A DNA stretch of 59,541 bases, from assembly GCF_000367365.1 (NCBI RefSeq), contig NZ_BARF01000132.1, positions 1 through 59,541 of the forward strand. The letters are read 5' to 3'. The position numbers were made by a program, and so were the translations under genes. Of this stretch, positions 41,431-50,423 are shown one piece after another. The notes under the pieces were generated by a model. It had not been told where the DNA came from. It did not search any database and was given only the letters and a program-made list of their open reading frames with translations. This stretch comes from Streptomyces prunicolor NBRC 13075. GTDB taxonomy: Bacteria; Actinomycetota; Actinomycetes; Streptomycetales; Streptomycetaceae. The number at the start of each line of letters is the position of its first letter. Position 1 is the stretch's first letter.

Positions 41431-41497
41431 GCTCAGCCCTCCCAGCCGAAGGGCTCAGCCCTCGCAGCTCAAGGGCTTCAGCCCTCGCAGCCGCAGG
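41431..41497. repeat. Three tandem 22-23-nt repeats over the lacI 3' end
   Basis: Units at 41431-41452, 41453-41474 and 41475-41497 all have the core GC(T)TCAGCCCTC(C/G)CAGC. The third contains the end of the LacI gene (its CGCEG tail and stop). The first two are extra copies lying between the two convergent genes. Each unit also contains a short AGGGCT/AGCCC stem, so the block may act as a terminator. Confidence 0.75.
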
Positions 41498-42503
41498 ACT
41501 GCCGTGTCACCAGCCGCGACGGAAACACCTTGAGCCGCTCGCGCCGCGACCCCGCGACCCGCAGGCCGTCGTCCAGGACGAGGTCCACGGCCGCGCGGGC
41601 CATGGCCGGGCGGTCCGAGGCGATCGTCGTCAGCTTCGGGTCGGCCAGGGCCGCTTCCTTGATGTCGTCGAAGCCGATGACACCCAGCTCGCGCGGTACG
41701 TCGATACGCAGCTCGCGCGCGGCCCGCAGCAGGCCGATCGCCTGGTCGTCGGTGGAGCAGAAGATCGCGGGGGGACGGCGGGGCCCGGCGAGGATGCCGA
41801 GGGCGACCTGGTAGGCGTCGTAGCGGTTGTACGGCGCTTCGAAGAGGCGCCCCTCGGTCGGCAGACCGGCCTCGGTCATCGCGCGCCGCCAGCCCTCGAC
41901 GTGGTCGGAGACCGGGTCACCGACGGCCGGCGTCTCCGCCGTACCGCCCATACAGGCGACGTATTCGTAGCCGTGCTCAAGGAGATGGCGGACGGCGACC
42001 TGGGCGCCGCCCAGGTCGTCCGTGACGACCGCCACGTCGTCGATCGCCTCGGGGCGTTCATGGAGGAGCACGACGCGGGCGTCCCAGGCCTCGATCTCCG
42101 CGGCGGCGTTGTCGTTCAGCGCGTGGCTGACGAGGACCAGCCCGGAGACTCGCATACCGAGGAAGGCACGCAGATAGTGGACCTCACGCTCGGCGATGTA
42201 GTCGGAGTTCCCGACCAGCACCATCTTTCCGCGCTCGGACGCGGCCTGTTCGACCGCGTGCGCCATCTCCCCGAAGAAGGGCTGGCGCGCGTCCGGCACG
42301 ATCAGGCCTATGAGGTCCGTACGCCGCGACGCCATGGCCTGTGCCACCCGGTCGGGCCGGTACCCCAGTTCCTTGATCGCGGCGAGGACACGCTCGCGCG
42401 TGGCCGGGGCAACCGGCCGGGGTCCGTTGTTGATGACATAGCTGACGACGGCAGTCGACGTCCCTGCCAGTCGCGCTACATCATCCCGAGTCACCTTGGC
42501 CAC
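41478..42503 (-). CDS. LacI family transcription regulator
   Basis: This 341-residue regulator has a LacI helix-turn-helix (VTRDDVARLAGTSTAVVSYVIN) and a sugar-binding-protein core (GLIVPDARQPFFGEMAHAVE, VRHLLEHGYEYVACMGG, ALADPKLTTIASD). The C-terminus ends in a Cys pair (SCGCEG). It should bind a small ligand and release its operator. No sugar-utilisation operon is adjacent, so its targets are elsewhere. It is convergent with the trypsin gene. Confidence 0.94.
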   Translation of the reverse strand: MAKVTRDDVARLAGTSTAVVSYVINNGPRPVAPATRERVLAAIKELGYRPDRVAQAMASRRTDLIGLIVPDARQPFFGEMAHAVEQAASERGKMVLVGNSDYIAEREVHYLRAFLGMRVSGLVLVSHALNDNAAAEIEAWDARVVLLHERPEAIDDVAVVTDDLGGAQVAVRHLLEHGYEYVACMGGTAETPAVGDPVSDHVEGWRRAMTEAGLPTEGRLFEAPYNRYDAYQVALGILAGPRRPPAIFCSTDDQAIGLLRAARELRIDVPRELGVIGFDDIKEAALADPKLTTIASDRPAMARAAVDLVLDDGLRVAGSRRERLKVFPSRLVTRQSCGCEG

Positions 42504-42609
42504 GCGCGGAGTCTACGCGGATGGACCCGCTCTGGGCAGGGCGTATCGAAGCTTCTCTCAGCTTCCGCACACCTTCCGGTGCACAAGTGCTGCCCTGCCC
42601 AGACGCGGA

Positions 42610-43410
42610 CTATGCCTCGGCCGGGATCTCGGCGGCGTCCAGGGCGGCCGAATCGGCCGTACCGTCCGCATCCTCCGGCTTTGCCTCGGCGAGAGCGGTG
42701 CTCGCCTTGAGCTTCGCCTCCTCGCCGCCGCGGTCGCCCTTCTCCGGGGTGACGAATCGATAACCGACGTTGCGGACGGTCCCGATCAGCGACTCGTGCT
42801 CGACGCCGAGCTTCGCGCGCAGCCGTCGTACGTGGACGTCGACCGTGCGCGTACCGCCGAAGTAGTCGTAGCCCCAGACCTCCTGGAGCAGCTGGGCGCG
42901 CGTGAAGACGCGGCCCGGGTGCTGGGCGAGGTACTTGAGGAGCTCGAACTCCTTGAAGGTCAGGTCGAGGACCCGGCCCTTGAGCTTGGCGGAGTACGTC
43001 GCCTCGTCCACGGAGAGATCGCCGTTGCGGATCTCCATGGGGGAGTCGTCGTTGACGATCTGCTGGCGGCCCATGGCCAGGCGCAGCCGGGCCTCGACCT
43101 CGGCCGGTCCGGCCGTGTCGAGCAGGACGTCGTCGATGCCCCAGTCGGCGGTGACGGCGGCGAGGCCGCCCTCGGTGACGACGAGGATGAGCGGACAGCC
43201 CGGACCGGTGGACCGGAGGAGCTGACACAGGCTGCGGACCTGAGGCAGGTCACGGCGGCCGTCGATCAGGATGACGTCGGCACCTGGGGTGTCGACGAGA
43301 GCGGGGCCTTCCGCCGGTGCCACGCGCACGTTGTGCAGCAGCAGGCCAAGGGCCGGAAGCACCTCCGTAGACGGCTGGAGGGCATTGGTCAGGAGCAGCA
43401 GAGAACTCAT
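42610..43410 (-). CDS. glnR: Nitrogen regulator GlnR
   Basis: This is a 266-residue OmpR-type regulator, start ATG 43410 with AGGAGGAAC upstream. The receiver-like half shows ADVILIDGRRDLPQVRSL; the usual acidic pocket is incomplete, as in GlnR, which acts without a classical phosphate switch. The output domain has LTFKEFELLKYLAQHPGRVFTRAQLL and VRRLRAKLGVEHESLIGTVRNVGYRF. It controls glutamine synthetase, ammonium and nitrate genes in Streptomyces. It is divergent from the hydrolase gene. Confidence 0.95.
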   Translation of the reverse strand: MSSLLLLTNALQPSTEVLPALGLLLHNVRVAPAEGPALVDTPGADVILIDGRRDLPQVRSLCQLLRSTGPGCPLILVVTEGGLAAVTADWGIDDVLLDTAGPAEVEARLRLAMGRQQIVNDDSPMEIRNGDLSVDEATYSAKLKGRVLDLTFKEFELLKYLAQHPGRVFTRAQLLQEVWGYDYFGGTRTVDVHVRRLRAKLGVEHESLIGTVRNVGYRFVTPEKGDRGGEEAKLKASTALAEAKPEDADGTADSAALDAAEIPAEA

Positions 43411-43613
43411 ATGTCTGGTTCCTCCTCGGTCCCTGCGAGGACGTATGCGGCACTGCGGCATTGCGGCGATGCTCTGTGATCCCGGGGGCTCTGTATCGCC
43501 CACGGTCACCTGCGGTTTCCCGTGGCGTACCGCTTCGTATACAACGCTCCCGGAAGCACAAAAGGACCCGGGGGCTTCGCTGCCCGAGTCCTCTGTCGAG
43601 CAGAATAGCCCAC

Positions 43614-44498
43614 ATGAGCGCTGGTACGGCAGGTCATGTGGCACGATCCACCGTTCGTCCGAACTCTGAGACGATCAGACGTACACCTTTGCGGACGTTT
43701 CTGCACACCGACGACGGGGTGACGATCGATTCCGTATACGAACCGGGGGCGCCCGTATACGACGCCTCCCGGTCACCTTCCGGTGATCCGGTGTTCGTCG
43801 TGGCGCACGGTTTCACGGGCGATGTGGACAAGCCACATGTACGGCGGGTTGCCGAGGCGTTCGCGCAGTACGGGGCCGTGGTCACCTTCTCCTTCCGGGG
43901 CCACGGCGCCTCCGGCGGACGGTCCACCGTCGGCGACCGCGAGGTCCTCGATCTGGCCGCGGCGGTCGCCTGGGCGCGCGAGCAGGGGCACGCGCGCGTG
44001 GTCACCGTCGGCTTCTCGATGGGCGGTTCGGTGGTGCTGCGGCACGCGGCGCTCTACGGCTCCCAGGCGCACGCCGACGGCCGGAGGCGCGAGGGGCGCA
44101 CGGAAGCGCACACGGACGCGGTGGTTTCCGTGAGTGCGCCGGCCCGCTGGTACTACAGAGGGACGGCCCCGATGCGCAAGCTGCACTGGCTGGTGACCCG
44201 CCCCGAGGGCCGCATGGTCGGTCGCTACGGCCTCAACACCCGTATCGAGCGCAGGGGTTGGGACCCGGTCCCGCTTTCCCCGGTGGAGTCGGTCCCGCGC
44301 ATCGCGCCGACCCCGCTCCTCATCGTGCACGGCGACCGCGACGGCTACTTCCCCGTCGACCACCCCCGGATGCTGGCCGAAGCCGCCGGTGACCGCGCCG
44401 AACTCTGGCTGGAGCCGGGCATGGGCCACGCCGAACACGCGGCCACCGACGACCTGCTGGCCCGCATCGGTCGCTGGGGCAGTTCACAGGACGGCTAG
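43614..44498 (+). CDS. Alpha/beta hydrolase
   Basis: This is a 294-residue enzyme with the alpha/beta-hydrolase pattern: oxyanion region VVAHGFTGD, nucleophile GFSMGGS and late motifs LLIVHGDRDGYFPVDH (Asp) and GMGHAEHA (His). It starts at ATG 43614 (MSAGTAGHVARS). The conserved position next to glnR is typical of Streptomyces. The substrate is unknown; it resembles serine aminopeptidase/lipase-like hydrolases. Confidence 0.88.
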   Translation: MSAGTAGHVARSTVRPNSETIRRTPLRTFLHTDDGVTIDSVYEPGAPVYDASRSPSGDPVFVVAHGFTGDVDKPHVRRVAEAFAQYGAVVTFSFRGHGASGGRSTVGDREVLDLAAAVAWAREQGHARVVTVGFSMGGSVVLRHAALYGSQAHADGRRREGRTEAHTDAVVSVSAPARWYYRGTAPMRKLHWLVTRPEGRMVGRYGLNTRIERRGWDPVPLSPVESVPRIAPTPLLIVHGDRDGYFPVDHPRMLAEAAGDRAELWLEPGMGHAEHAATDDLLARIGRWGSSQDG

Positions 44499-44554
44499 CC
44501 TGACGGGTGTTGACGCCCGATCCGTCGACACCGATCTACTGAGGAAGCAAGCAC

Positions 44555-44809
44555 ATGCCAAAGGTCACGGTGCGCTACTGGGCCGCCGCGAAGGCCGCGG
44601 CCGGCATCGCCGAGGAGCCGTACGACGCGGCCACCCTCGCCGAGGCCCTCACCGCCGTCCGCGAGCGACACCCCGGGGAACTCGCCCGCGTACTGCTGCG
44701 ATGCTCGTTCCTCGTCGACGGTGACCCCGTGGGCACCCGCGGACATGAGACGGTACGGCTGGCCGAGGGCGGCACGGTCGAGGTGCTCCCGCCGTTCGCA
44801 GGAGGATGA
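44555..44809 (+). CDS. MoaD/ThiS-type sulfur carrier
   Basis: This 84-residue protein with a ubiquitin-like fold ends in PFAGG, the Gly-Gly tail that carries sulfur for molybdopterin or thiamine synthesis. It has VTVRYWAAAKAAAG and the VEVLPPF segment before the tail. AGGAAGCAAGC lies just upstream of ATG 44555. It overlaps the next gene by 4 nt and lies near a sulfurtransferase (47330) that could load it. Confidence 0.92.
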   Translation: MPKVTVRYWAAAKAAAGIAEEPYDAATLAEALTAVRERHPGELARVLLRCSFLVDGDPVGTRGHETVRLAEGGTVEVLPPFAGG

Positions 44810-45963
44810 GCGAAGCGATGAGCAACCAACCGTATGAGGGCCCGTACGAAGGCCAGTACCAGGGCTACGACGGGAACCACGACCCCTACGCCCAGCAGCA
44901 CCAGCAGCCGCAGGCACCCGCACCCGCACAGGCACCCGCGCAGGCGTGGCCAGGGCACCAGCAGGCGTACGACGATCCGCAGGGCGCCCAGCAGTACACC
45001 CAGCAGTGGCAGGGCCAGACCTGGGACACCCAGGTCCAGCAGACCAGGCCCGCCGCGTCCGACCTGGCGTACTTCCCGCCGCAGAACTACCAAGCGGCGG
45101 CGCAGAGTCACGACCCCCAAGCCCAGCCCCCCAGACCCGAGGCCCCCGAGGCACAGGCACCCGCCGGCGACGGCTACGGCCCGCCCTCCCTCGCCGGCAA
45201 CGCCCGCATCACGGACGCCCAGCGGGCCCGGCTCGAGGGCCGTTCGCCGATCATCGAACCCGGGATGCAGCCGGCCGGCCTCACCGCCGTACTGGCGCTG
45301 CTCCTCTCCGTCACCGCGCAGATCGGGTCGTACGCCCTCGTCGTACCCCTGGTCGTCCTCCAGGCGGTGACGGCCGCGGGCTGGTTCCGGCTGAACGGGA
45401 TGTGGCCCGCGCGGCAGGGCATCGCGCTGGCCTTCGCGGGGGCGCTCGTCGCGGACGTGGCGCTGCTCGCGGCCGGGCGGGAGAACGGTCCCGCCGCGAT
45501 CCTCGGCACCCTGGGTGTCTGGGTCCTGCTCTCCCTCGTCATGCAACTGCGCTCGCACGCCGACCCGGACACCCGGATCACGAGCCTGATGGCGACGGTC
45601 GCCTCGGCGGCCCTGGCCATCCTCGCGGCCGGTCACCTCGCCGCCGAGCCGGACGCGGTGACGGTCGGCGCGGCGGCGGTCGCGGTGGCGATCCTGGCCC
45701 GCGCGCTGCCGCTGCCGACCGTGGCCTCCGTCATCGTCTCGCTGCTCGCCGCCGCCGGTGCGGGGATCGCGGTCGGCGGGATGACGGGCATGGGCGCGAA
45801 GGGCGCGCTGCTCGGCGCGGGCGCGGCGGTCTGCGCGCTCATCGGCCACCGGGTGGCGAGCTACGACTACCCGTCCCGCTTCGTCCACTTCACGGCCGGT
45901 GTGGCCCTCCCGCTCGCCGCGGCGGCACCCGCGGTGTACCTGCTGGGACGGGCGCTGGTGTAG
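44806..45963 (+). CDS. Membrane protein with Gln/Pro-rich N-terminus
   Basis: This is a 385-residue protein. Residues 1-115 are rich in Gln, Tyr and Pro (for example QQHQQPQAPAPAQAPAQAW) and should be cytoplasmic and unfolded. The rest has about nine membrane segments. ATG 44806 overlaps the moaD stop but leaves no spacer after AGGAGG; ATG 44818 has better spacing and may be the start. It is conserved next to moaD in Streptomyces, as far as I recall. The function is unknown. Confidence 0.78.
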   Translation: MSEAMSNQPYEGPYEGQYQGYDGNHDPYAQQHQQPQAPAPAQAPAQAWPGHQQAYDDPQGAQQYTQQWQGQTWDTQVQQTRPAASDLAYFPPQNYQAAAQSHDPQAQPPRPEAPEAQAPAGDGYGPPSLAGNARITDAQRARLEGRSPIIEPGMQPAGLTAVLALLLSVTAQIGSYALVVPLVVLQAVTAAGWFRLNGMWPARQGIALAFAGALVADVALLAAGRENGPAAILGTLGVWVLLSLVMQLRSHADPDTRITSLMATVASAALAILAAGHLAAEPDAVTVGAAAVAVAILARALPLPTVASVIVSLLAAAGAGIAVGGMTGMGAKGALLGAGAAVCALIGHRVASYDYPSRFVHFTAGVALPLAAAAPAVYLLGRALV

Positions 45964-46158
45964 CCAACATGTGGCCAAGTGCCGTGCCGCGGGCGGTAGT
46001 TAAAAGCTCCGTGGCAGTTGTCTGAGACAGTTGAGAGCACTGTCACAGGTGATCGACAATTTCCCGGTGCACGCGTCTCACGGGACTACTCTCGCGCTCA
46101 GCGGCCACCCGGTCGTAGTACCGCTGTCGTCGAGGACCGCCTAGGTGGGGAACACCGC

Positions 46159-46908
46159 ATGCGCGCGCTGCGAATACTTCTGATCGTCGTCGTGATTCTG
46201 GGAGGGCTCTTCGTCATCGCCGACCGGGTGGCGGTGCACTTCGCCGAGCAGGAGGTGGCGGACCGGGTGAAGACGTCGGAGAACCTGGCCACCACCCCGG
46301 ACGTCTCCATCAAGGGCTTCCCCTTCCTCACCCAGATCGCCTTCGGGGACCTGGACGAGGTCGAGATCGGCATCAAGAGCTACGAGGCGCCCACCGGCAA
46401 CACGACCGGCGGCGCCACCACGATCCGCATCGACGACCTCAAGGCCCATATGAAGGGCGTGAAGCTGTCGCTCAGCGGCAACACCGCCTCGTCGGCCACG
46501 GCGACCAGCGCGACCGGCACCGCGAGCATCTCCTACGACCAGTTGCTCAAGGCCGCCAAGTCCGCGCCGACGCCCGTCTTCACCGGCGTCACGGCCCAGA
46601 TCGTCGGCCTCTCCGACGGCGGCGACGGCAAGATCAAGGCCGACATGAAGGTCACGGTCACGGGAATCGGGACGACCACGTACCCGGTGCTCAGCACGGT
46701 CACCGTCGACGGCAACACGGTGAAGGTGCACGCGGACAACCTGCCCAAGCTGGTGGTCAACCTCGCCGACTCCCGCGTCCGCTCGATCACCGACTTCCAG
46801 CAGACGATCAGCGAACTGCCGGGCGGGGTGAAGCTGGACAGTGTGCGGGCCGCGCAGGGCGGTGTGGACATCAAGGTGAAGGGTTCGAACGTCGACCTGG
46901 CCGGGTAG
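46159..46908 (+). CDS. LmeA-like (DUF2993) membrane-anchored protein
   Basis: This 249-residue protein has one N-terminal membrane segment (LRILLIVVVILGGLFVIADRVAVHFAE) and an outer domain with the DUF2993 pattern (VSIKGFPFLTQIAFGDLDEVEI). Mycobacterial LmeA helps lipomannan synthesis in the envelope. The start ATG 46159 follows AGGTGGGG. The distance to moaD-linked genes suggests its own promoter in the 195-nt gap upstream. Confidence 0.88.
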   Translation: MRALRILLIVVVILGGLFVIADRVAVHFAEQEVADRVKTSENLATTPDVSIKGFPFLTQIAFGDLDEVEIGIKSYEAPTGNTTGGATTIRIDDLKAHMKGVKLSLSGNTASSATATSATGTASISYDQLLKAAKSAPTPVFTGVTAQIVGLSDGGDGKIKADMKVTVTGIGTTTYPVLSTVTVDGNTVKVHADNLPKLVVNLADSRVRSITDFQQTISELPGGVKLDSVRAAQGGVDIKVKGSNVDLAG

Positions 46909-46939
46909 GACGGGTCGGGGCGCCGGTTCCGGGTGGACG

Positions 46940-46978
46940 ACGGGCGTCCGAGGGGCGTCCGAGGGGCGAGACGCCCGT
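46940..46978 (+). terminator. Probable terminator after the LmeA-like gene
   Basis: A 9-bp inverted repeat (46940-46948 and 46970-46978) surrounds two direct copies of GGGGCGTCCGA. It is 31 nt past the stop codon. No T-run follows, so activity is uncertain. Confidence 0.55.
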
Positions 46979-47130
46979 GTCCGTACGGCAGTGCTGTTAA
47001 CGGCTTCCGGCCCCCGGATTCCCCGCCGTGGCGCGTCCGTCGGCTGGCTTGTCTCACATCCCGGACGATCGCGTCTCAAAATACGACACACCGGTGACAT
47101 GCCGCGCGATCCGTCCCTACGATCGACCCT

Positions 47131-47211
47131 ATGAGGCAACAGGCGGATCTCACGAAGCGGCGGGCAGTGGACCTGTGCCGCGTCGCCGCCATGCTCTGTC
47201 GCACTTTCTGA
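47131..47211 (+). CDS. Cys-containing leader peptide of the sulfurtransferase operon
   Basis: This is a 26-codon open frame, M-R-Q-Q-A-D-L-T-K-R-R then AVDLCRVAAMLCRTF and a TGA stop. It lies 118 nt upstream of the sulfurtransferase start. The two Cys codons late in the peptide and the Arg before them match the short leader peptides placed ahead of sulfur-metabolism genes in actinobacteria. It likely senses Cys-tRNA charging by ribosome stalling and controls the downstream genes. There is no ribosome site, so it may be translated from a leaderless message. Confidence 0.82.
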   Translation: MRQQADLTKRRAVDLCRVAAMLCRTF

Positions 47212-47329
47212 GCGGAAGCGCAGACTTCCGCGTTCCCCCGTGCCCTTGACCCTGATCAGGGCACCCGCGCGAGCGCGCACCCTTTCTCTCACGCACCGCA
47301 CCGCCGTAACTGCCCCGGAGGAGAAAAGC

Positions 47330-48169
47330 ATGAGCCGCAGTGACGTCCTGGTCGACGCCGACTGGGTCGAGGCCAACCTCGACAACCCGAGCGTGGCGAT
47401 CGTCGAGGTCGACGAGGACACGTCCGCGTACGAGAAGAACCACATCAAGAACGCGATCCGGATCGACTGGACCAAGGACCTCCAGGACCCGGTACGCCGT
47501 GACTTCGTCGACCAGGAGGGCTTCGAGAAGCTCCTGTCCGGCAAGGGCATCGGCAACGACACGCTGGTGATCCTCTACGGCGGCAACAACAACTGGTTCG
47601 CGTCGTACGCCTACTGGTACTTCAAGCTCTACGGCCACGACAACGTCAAGCTGCTCGACGGTGGCCGCAAGAAGTGGGAGCTGGACGCCCGCGAGCTGGT
47701 GGAAGAGGTTCCCGCGCGCGCCGAGACCTCCTACAAGGCGAAGCCGCAGAACACCGCGATCCGCGCGTTCCGTGACGACGTCGTGTCGGCCATCGGCGCG
47801 CAGAACCTGGTCGACGTCCGTTCGCCCGACGAGTTCAGCGGCAAGCTGCTCGCGCCGGCGCACCTTCCGCAGGAGCAGTCGCAGCGTCCGGGCCACGTCC
47901 CGTCCGCGCGCAACATCCCGTGGTCGAAGAACGCCAACGACGACGGCACCTTCAAGTCGGACGACGAGCTCAAGGAGCTCTACGCCGACGAGCAGGTCGA
48001 CCTGGCCAAGGACACCATCGCGTACTGCCGTATCGGCGAGCGCTCGGCCCTGACCTGGTTCGTGCTGCACGAGCTGCTCGGTGTCGAGAACGTCAAGAAC
48101 TACGACGGTTCCTGGACCGAGTACGGCTCCCTGGTCGGCGTCCCGATCGAGCTCGGCGCCAACAAGTAA
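47330..48169 (+). CDS. Thiosulfate sulfurtransferase (rhodanese)
   Basis: This is a 279-residue enzyme with two rhodanese domains. The first is inactive-looking (no Cys in its loop); the second has CRIGERS with the catalytic Cys and the WF end. The start ATG 47330 has GGAGGAG 6 nt upstream. It moves sulfur from thiosulfate to acceptors such as cyanide or a carrier. The neighbours DUF1416 and the leader peptide fit a sulfur-assimilation unit; a MoaD-type carrier is encoded at 44555. Confidence 0.95.
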   Translation: MSRSDVLVDADWVEANLDNPSVAIVEVDEDTSAYEKNHIKNAIRIDWTKDLQDPVRRDFVDQEGFEKLLSGKGIGNDTLVILYGGNNNWFASYAYWYFKLYGHDNVKLLDGGRKKWELDARELVEEVPARAETSYKAKPQNTAIRAFRDDVVSAIGAQNLVDVRSPDEFSGKLLAPAHLPQEQSQRPGHVPSARNIPWSKNANDDGTFKSDDELKELYADEQVDLAKDTIAYCRIGERSALTWFVLHELLGVENVKNYDGSWTEYGSLVGVPIELGANK

Positions 48170-48208
48170 GTAACCGCATTACCGCTGCGACCTGAAGGAA
48201 ACCAAGAC

Positions 48209-48496
48209 ATGTGTGGAGCGAAGGCCGGCGGCCCCGACGCCTCGACGATCAAGCCCGGTGAGACCACCATCCAGGGCCAGGTGACGCGTAACGGCGAGCC
48301 GGTGACGGGCTACGTCCGTCTCCTGGACTCGACCGGCGAGTTCACCGCGGAGGTCCCCACCTCCGCCACGGGCCAGTTCCGCTTCTACGCGGCCGAAGGC
48401 ACCTGGACCGTCCGCGCCCTCGTTCCGGGCGCCACCGCCGACCGCACGGTCGTCGCCCAGACGGGCGGCCTGGCGGAGGTGGCGATCGCAGTCTGA
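48209..48496 (+). CDS. DUF1416 protein (SseC-like)
   Basis: This 95-residue protein begins MCGAKAGGP with an early Cys and has a beta-sandwich pattern (IQGQVTRNGEPVTGYVRLLD and FRFYAAEGTWTVRALVPG). It is the usual partner downstream of the actinobacterial sulfurtransferase. The gap is 39 nt with AAGGAAACC before the start. The exact role is unknown. Confidence 0.92.
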   Translation: MCGAKAGGPDASTIKPGETTIQGQVTRNGEPVTGYVRLLDSTGEFTAEVPTSATGQFRFYAAEGTWTVRALVPGATADRTVVAQTGGLAEVAIAV

Positions 48497-48513
48497 TCGC
48501 CTTCTTACTGTCG

Positions 48514-48544
48514 AAGGGCCGCACCTGCTCCGGGTGCGGCCCTT
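48514..48544 (+). terminator. Terminator after the DUF1416 gene
   Basis: A perfect 12-bp inverted repeat (48514-48525 and 48533-48544) with a 7-nt loop is followed by TTGGCTTTTC. It closes the leader, sulfurtransferase, DUF1416 unit. Confidence 0.85.
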
Positions 48545-48595
48545 TGGCTTTTCTTGGGTACGGCCCTTTGGCGTGCCCAGGCCTACCCTGGAGAC

Positions 48596-48856
48596 ATGCT
48601 GGCACGTCGCCGTCGCACGTACTTCGTCATGATGGGCATCTGCATCGGGCTCTTCGTCCTGGCCTGGGGAGTCGTGCGGATCTGGTCGGTGCCCGCGGCC
48701 GTGGGGATGTGCGTGGTCGCGATGCTGATCCCGCCGGTCGCCGCGATGGTCGCCAACCGGCGCGGCCCCGACGACCGCTGGTGGGACGACCCCTCCGGCG
48801 ACCCCAAGTCCGACGACTGGTGGGACGAGCTGGACGGCAAGAAGCGCCGCCCGTGA
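48596..48856 (+). CDS. DUF3099 membrane protein
   Basis: This is an 86-residue protein with two membrane segments (TYFVMMGICIGLFVLAWGVV and VPAAVGMCVVAMLIPPVAAMV) and an acidic, Trp-rich tail (DDRWWDDPSGDPKSDDWWDEL). I chose ATG 48596, which has CTGGAGAC upstream. It fits the DUF3099 family of actinobacteria. The role is unknown. Confidence 0.85.
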   Translation: MLARRRRTYFVMMGICIGLFVLAWGVVRIWSVPAAVGMCVVAMLIPPVAAMVANRRGPDDRWWDDPSGDPKSDDWWDELDGKKRRP

Positions 48857-48911
48857 TCGCCGCCAGTGAGCGCCGCCAGTAAGGCACGCGGCGAGCGGGT
48901 AGAGGGCGGGA

Positions 48912-49298
48912 ATGTCGCCTACGAGACTGTCCACCGTGGTGCTCGACGCGCGGGACGCGCACGAGCTGGCCGGCTTCTACCTCCGCCTGCTCGGTTACGT
49001 GATCCGGGCCGAGGAACCGGACTGGGTCCTGATCGGCCCGCCCGACGGCGGCACCGGCCTCTCCTTCCAGACCGAGCCGGAGTACGTCCCGCCGGTGTGG
49101 CCCACCCGCAACCCCGGCGAGCAGCAGATGATGCTGCACCTGGACATCGAGGTCGACGACCTGGAGGGCGAGGCCGAGCGGGCCGTACGCGAAGGGGCCA
49201 CGCTCCACGCGCACCAGCCGCAGGACGATGTACGGGTCCTGCTGGACCCCTCCGGGCACCCCTTCTGCCTGTGGCGGCAGGAGCAAGAGGAGACGTGA
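48912..49298 (+). CDS. VOC-family (glyoxalase-like) protein
   Basis: This 128-residue protein has two beta-alpha-beta units: LSTVVLDARDAHELAGFYLRLLGY, then MLHLDIEVDDLEGEAERAVREGA, ending DPSGHPFCLW. The His and Glu positions suit a metal site. Start ATG 48912. The last 40 bases of this gene have a partial copy at 51729-51770, beyond the accessory block. The substrate is unknown. Confidence 0.9.
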   Translation: MSPTRLSTVVLDARDAHELAGFYLRLLGYVIRAEEPDWVLIGPPDGGTGLSFQTEPEYVPPVWPTRNPGEQQMMLHLDIEVDDLEGEAERAVREGATLHAHQPQDDVRVLLDPSGHPFCLWRQEQEET

Positions 49299-49432
49299 CC
49301 CAGCTCATGGTCGGGGGATTGATTCCCCTGGTGGGAGGGGGGTGTTCATCAACTCCGCCGGAGTGAGTCTCGGTGGGACCGAGCCGTGTACGGCTTGGGT
49401 CCTCCCCGTACTCCTCTTGATCGGAGCAACTC

Positions 49433-50375
49433 ATGCGTGCCAACGTCGTCCGACGTGTCAGCCTCTCGGCGGTCCTTCCGTGCGTCCTCGCGGGAGCGGT
49501 CGCGGTATCCGGCATGTCCTCCCCGGCCGCCACCGCCACCGCGCCCCACAGTGTGAAGATCGACGCGCAGGAGGTGGCGCAGACCAACTTCCCGCAGGTC
49601 CACTGGAACATCGACGACGGCACCGAGGGCTACCGCAGCATGCTCAGTGGCCTGGAAGCGCTGGCCCGCAGCACGGCCAACGCGCGCCTGACCGGCCCGG
49701 TGGTCAACACGCGGGGCAACCGCGTCACCGTCACCGTCCTGGACAACTGGACAACACGAGGACGAACAACTTCGCCGGCGTCGTCATCAGCTCCCCGGGA
49801 CACTCCGCGCCCACCGTGCACGCCGTGGTGCGCCTCAGTGACCTGTACGTGGTGCGGGTCTACACGGTGGGCACGTCCCACAACCGCGTCCTCAACCTCA
49901 TCCGGAACGTCCCCAACGAGTCGAGCACCGACGACAACTTCTTCGTCGGCCGGGAGGGCTACGACGCCCTCTCCCGGGTCGCCAACCAGTCCCTGACCAG
50001 TGTCACCATCGGCCCCGGCCCCCTCTCGCAGGCCCTGTTCGACCTGGCCGGCACCGGCTCGTCCCGGCTCAACCAGGCCCACGGTCTGCTCAGCATCATC
50101 TTCGGCATCTCGGAGGCGGCCCGCTTCCGTACCCTGGCCGACCGCGTCGCGCCTCCTTCGACAGCGGGGATTCGGTCAATTACAGCTCCCAGCAGATCGC
50201 CCTGATCCGGAACTGGGCCAACGTCAGCCACGTCTACGTCGGCCACGTCAACGGCACGGACGAGGGCGCCAGCACGAGCGTCGCCGGGGCCGAGATCTCC
50301 GACGCCCGCCAGGCAGCCGCCCTGCTGGCCATCGCCCTCGACGGCTCCAACCCCAACCCCAGGGACGAACTCTGA
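49433..50375 (+). pseudogene. Secreted ribosome-inactivating protein (RIP), frame-disrupted
   Basis: A signal peptide (RRVSLSAVLPCVLAGAVAVSG) leads into VHWNIDDGTEGYRSMLSGL. The frame breaks at 49739-49754, where CTGGACAA is tandemly duplicated (+8 nt). It continues in another frame with AVVRLSDLYVVRVY, YDALSRVANQ and GISEAARFRTLADRV, matching the ricin A-chain active site (Tyr, Tyr, Glu at 50113-50115, Arg at 50122-50124). A missing C near 50148 shifts it again to ASFDSGDSVNYSSQQIALIRNWANVSHVY, ending at 50375. Removing both lesions gives one RIP of about 310 residues. Confidence 0.88.
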
Positions 50376-50423
50376 CCGACCTTGTGGGACGCGGTGGTCA
50401 CGCGGCCGGGCTCTGTCCGCGTC

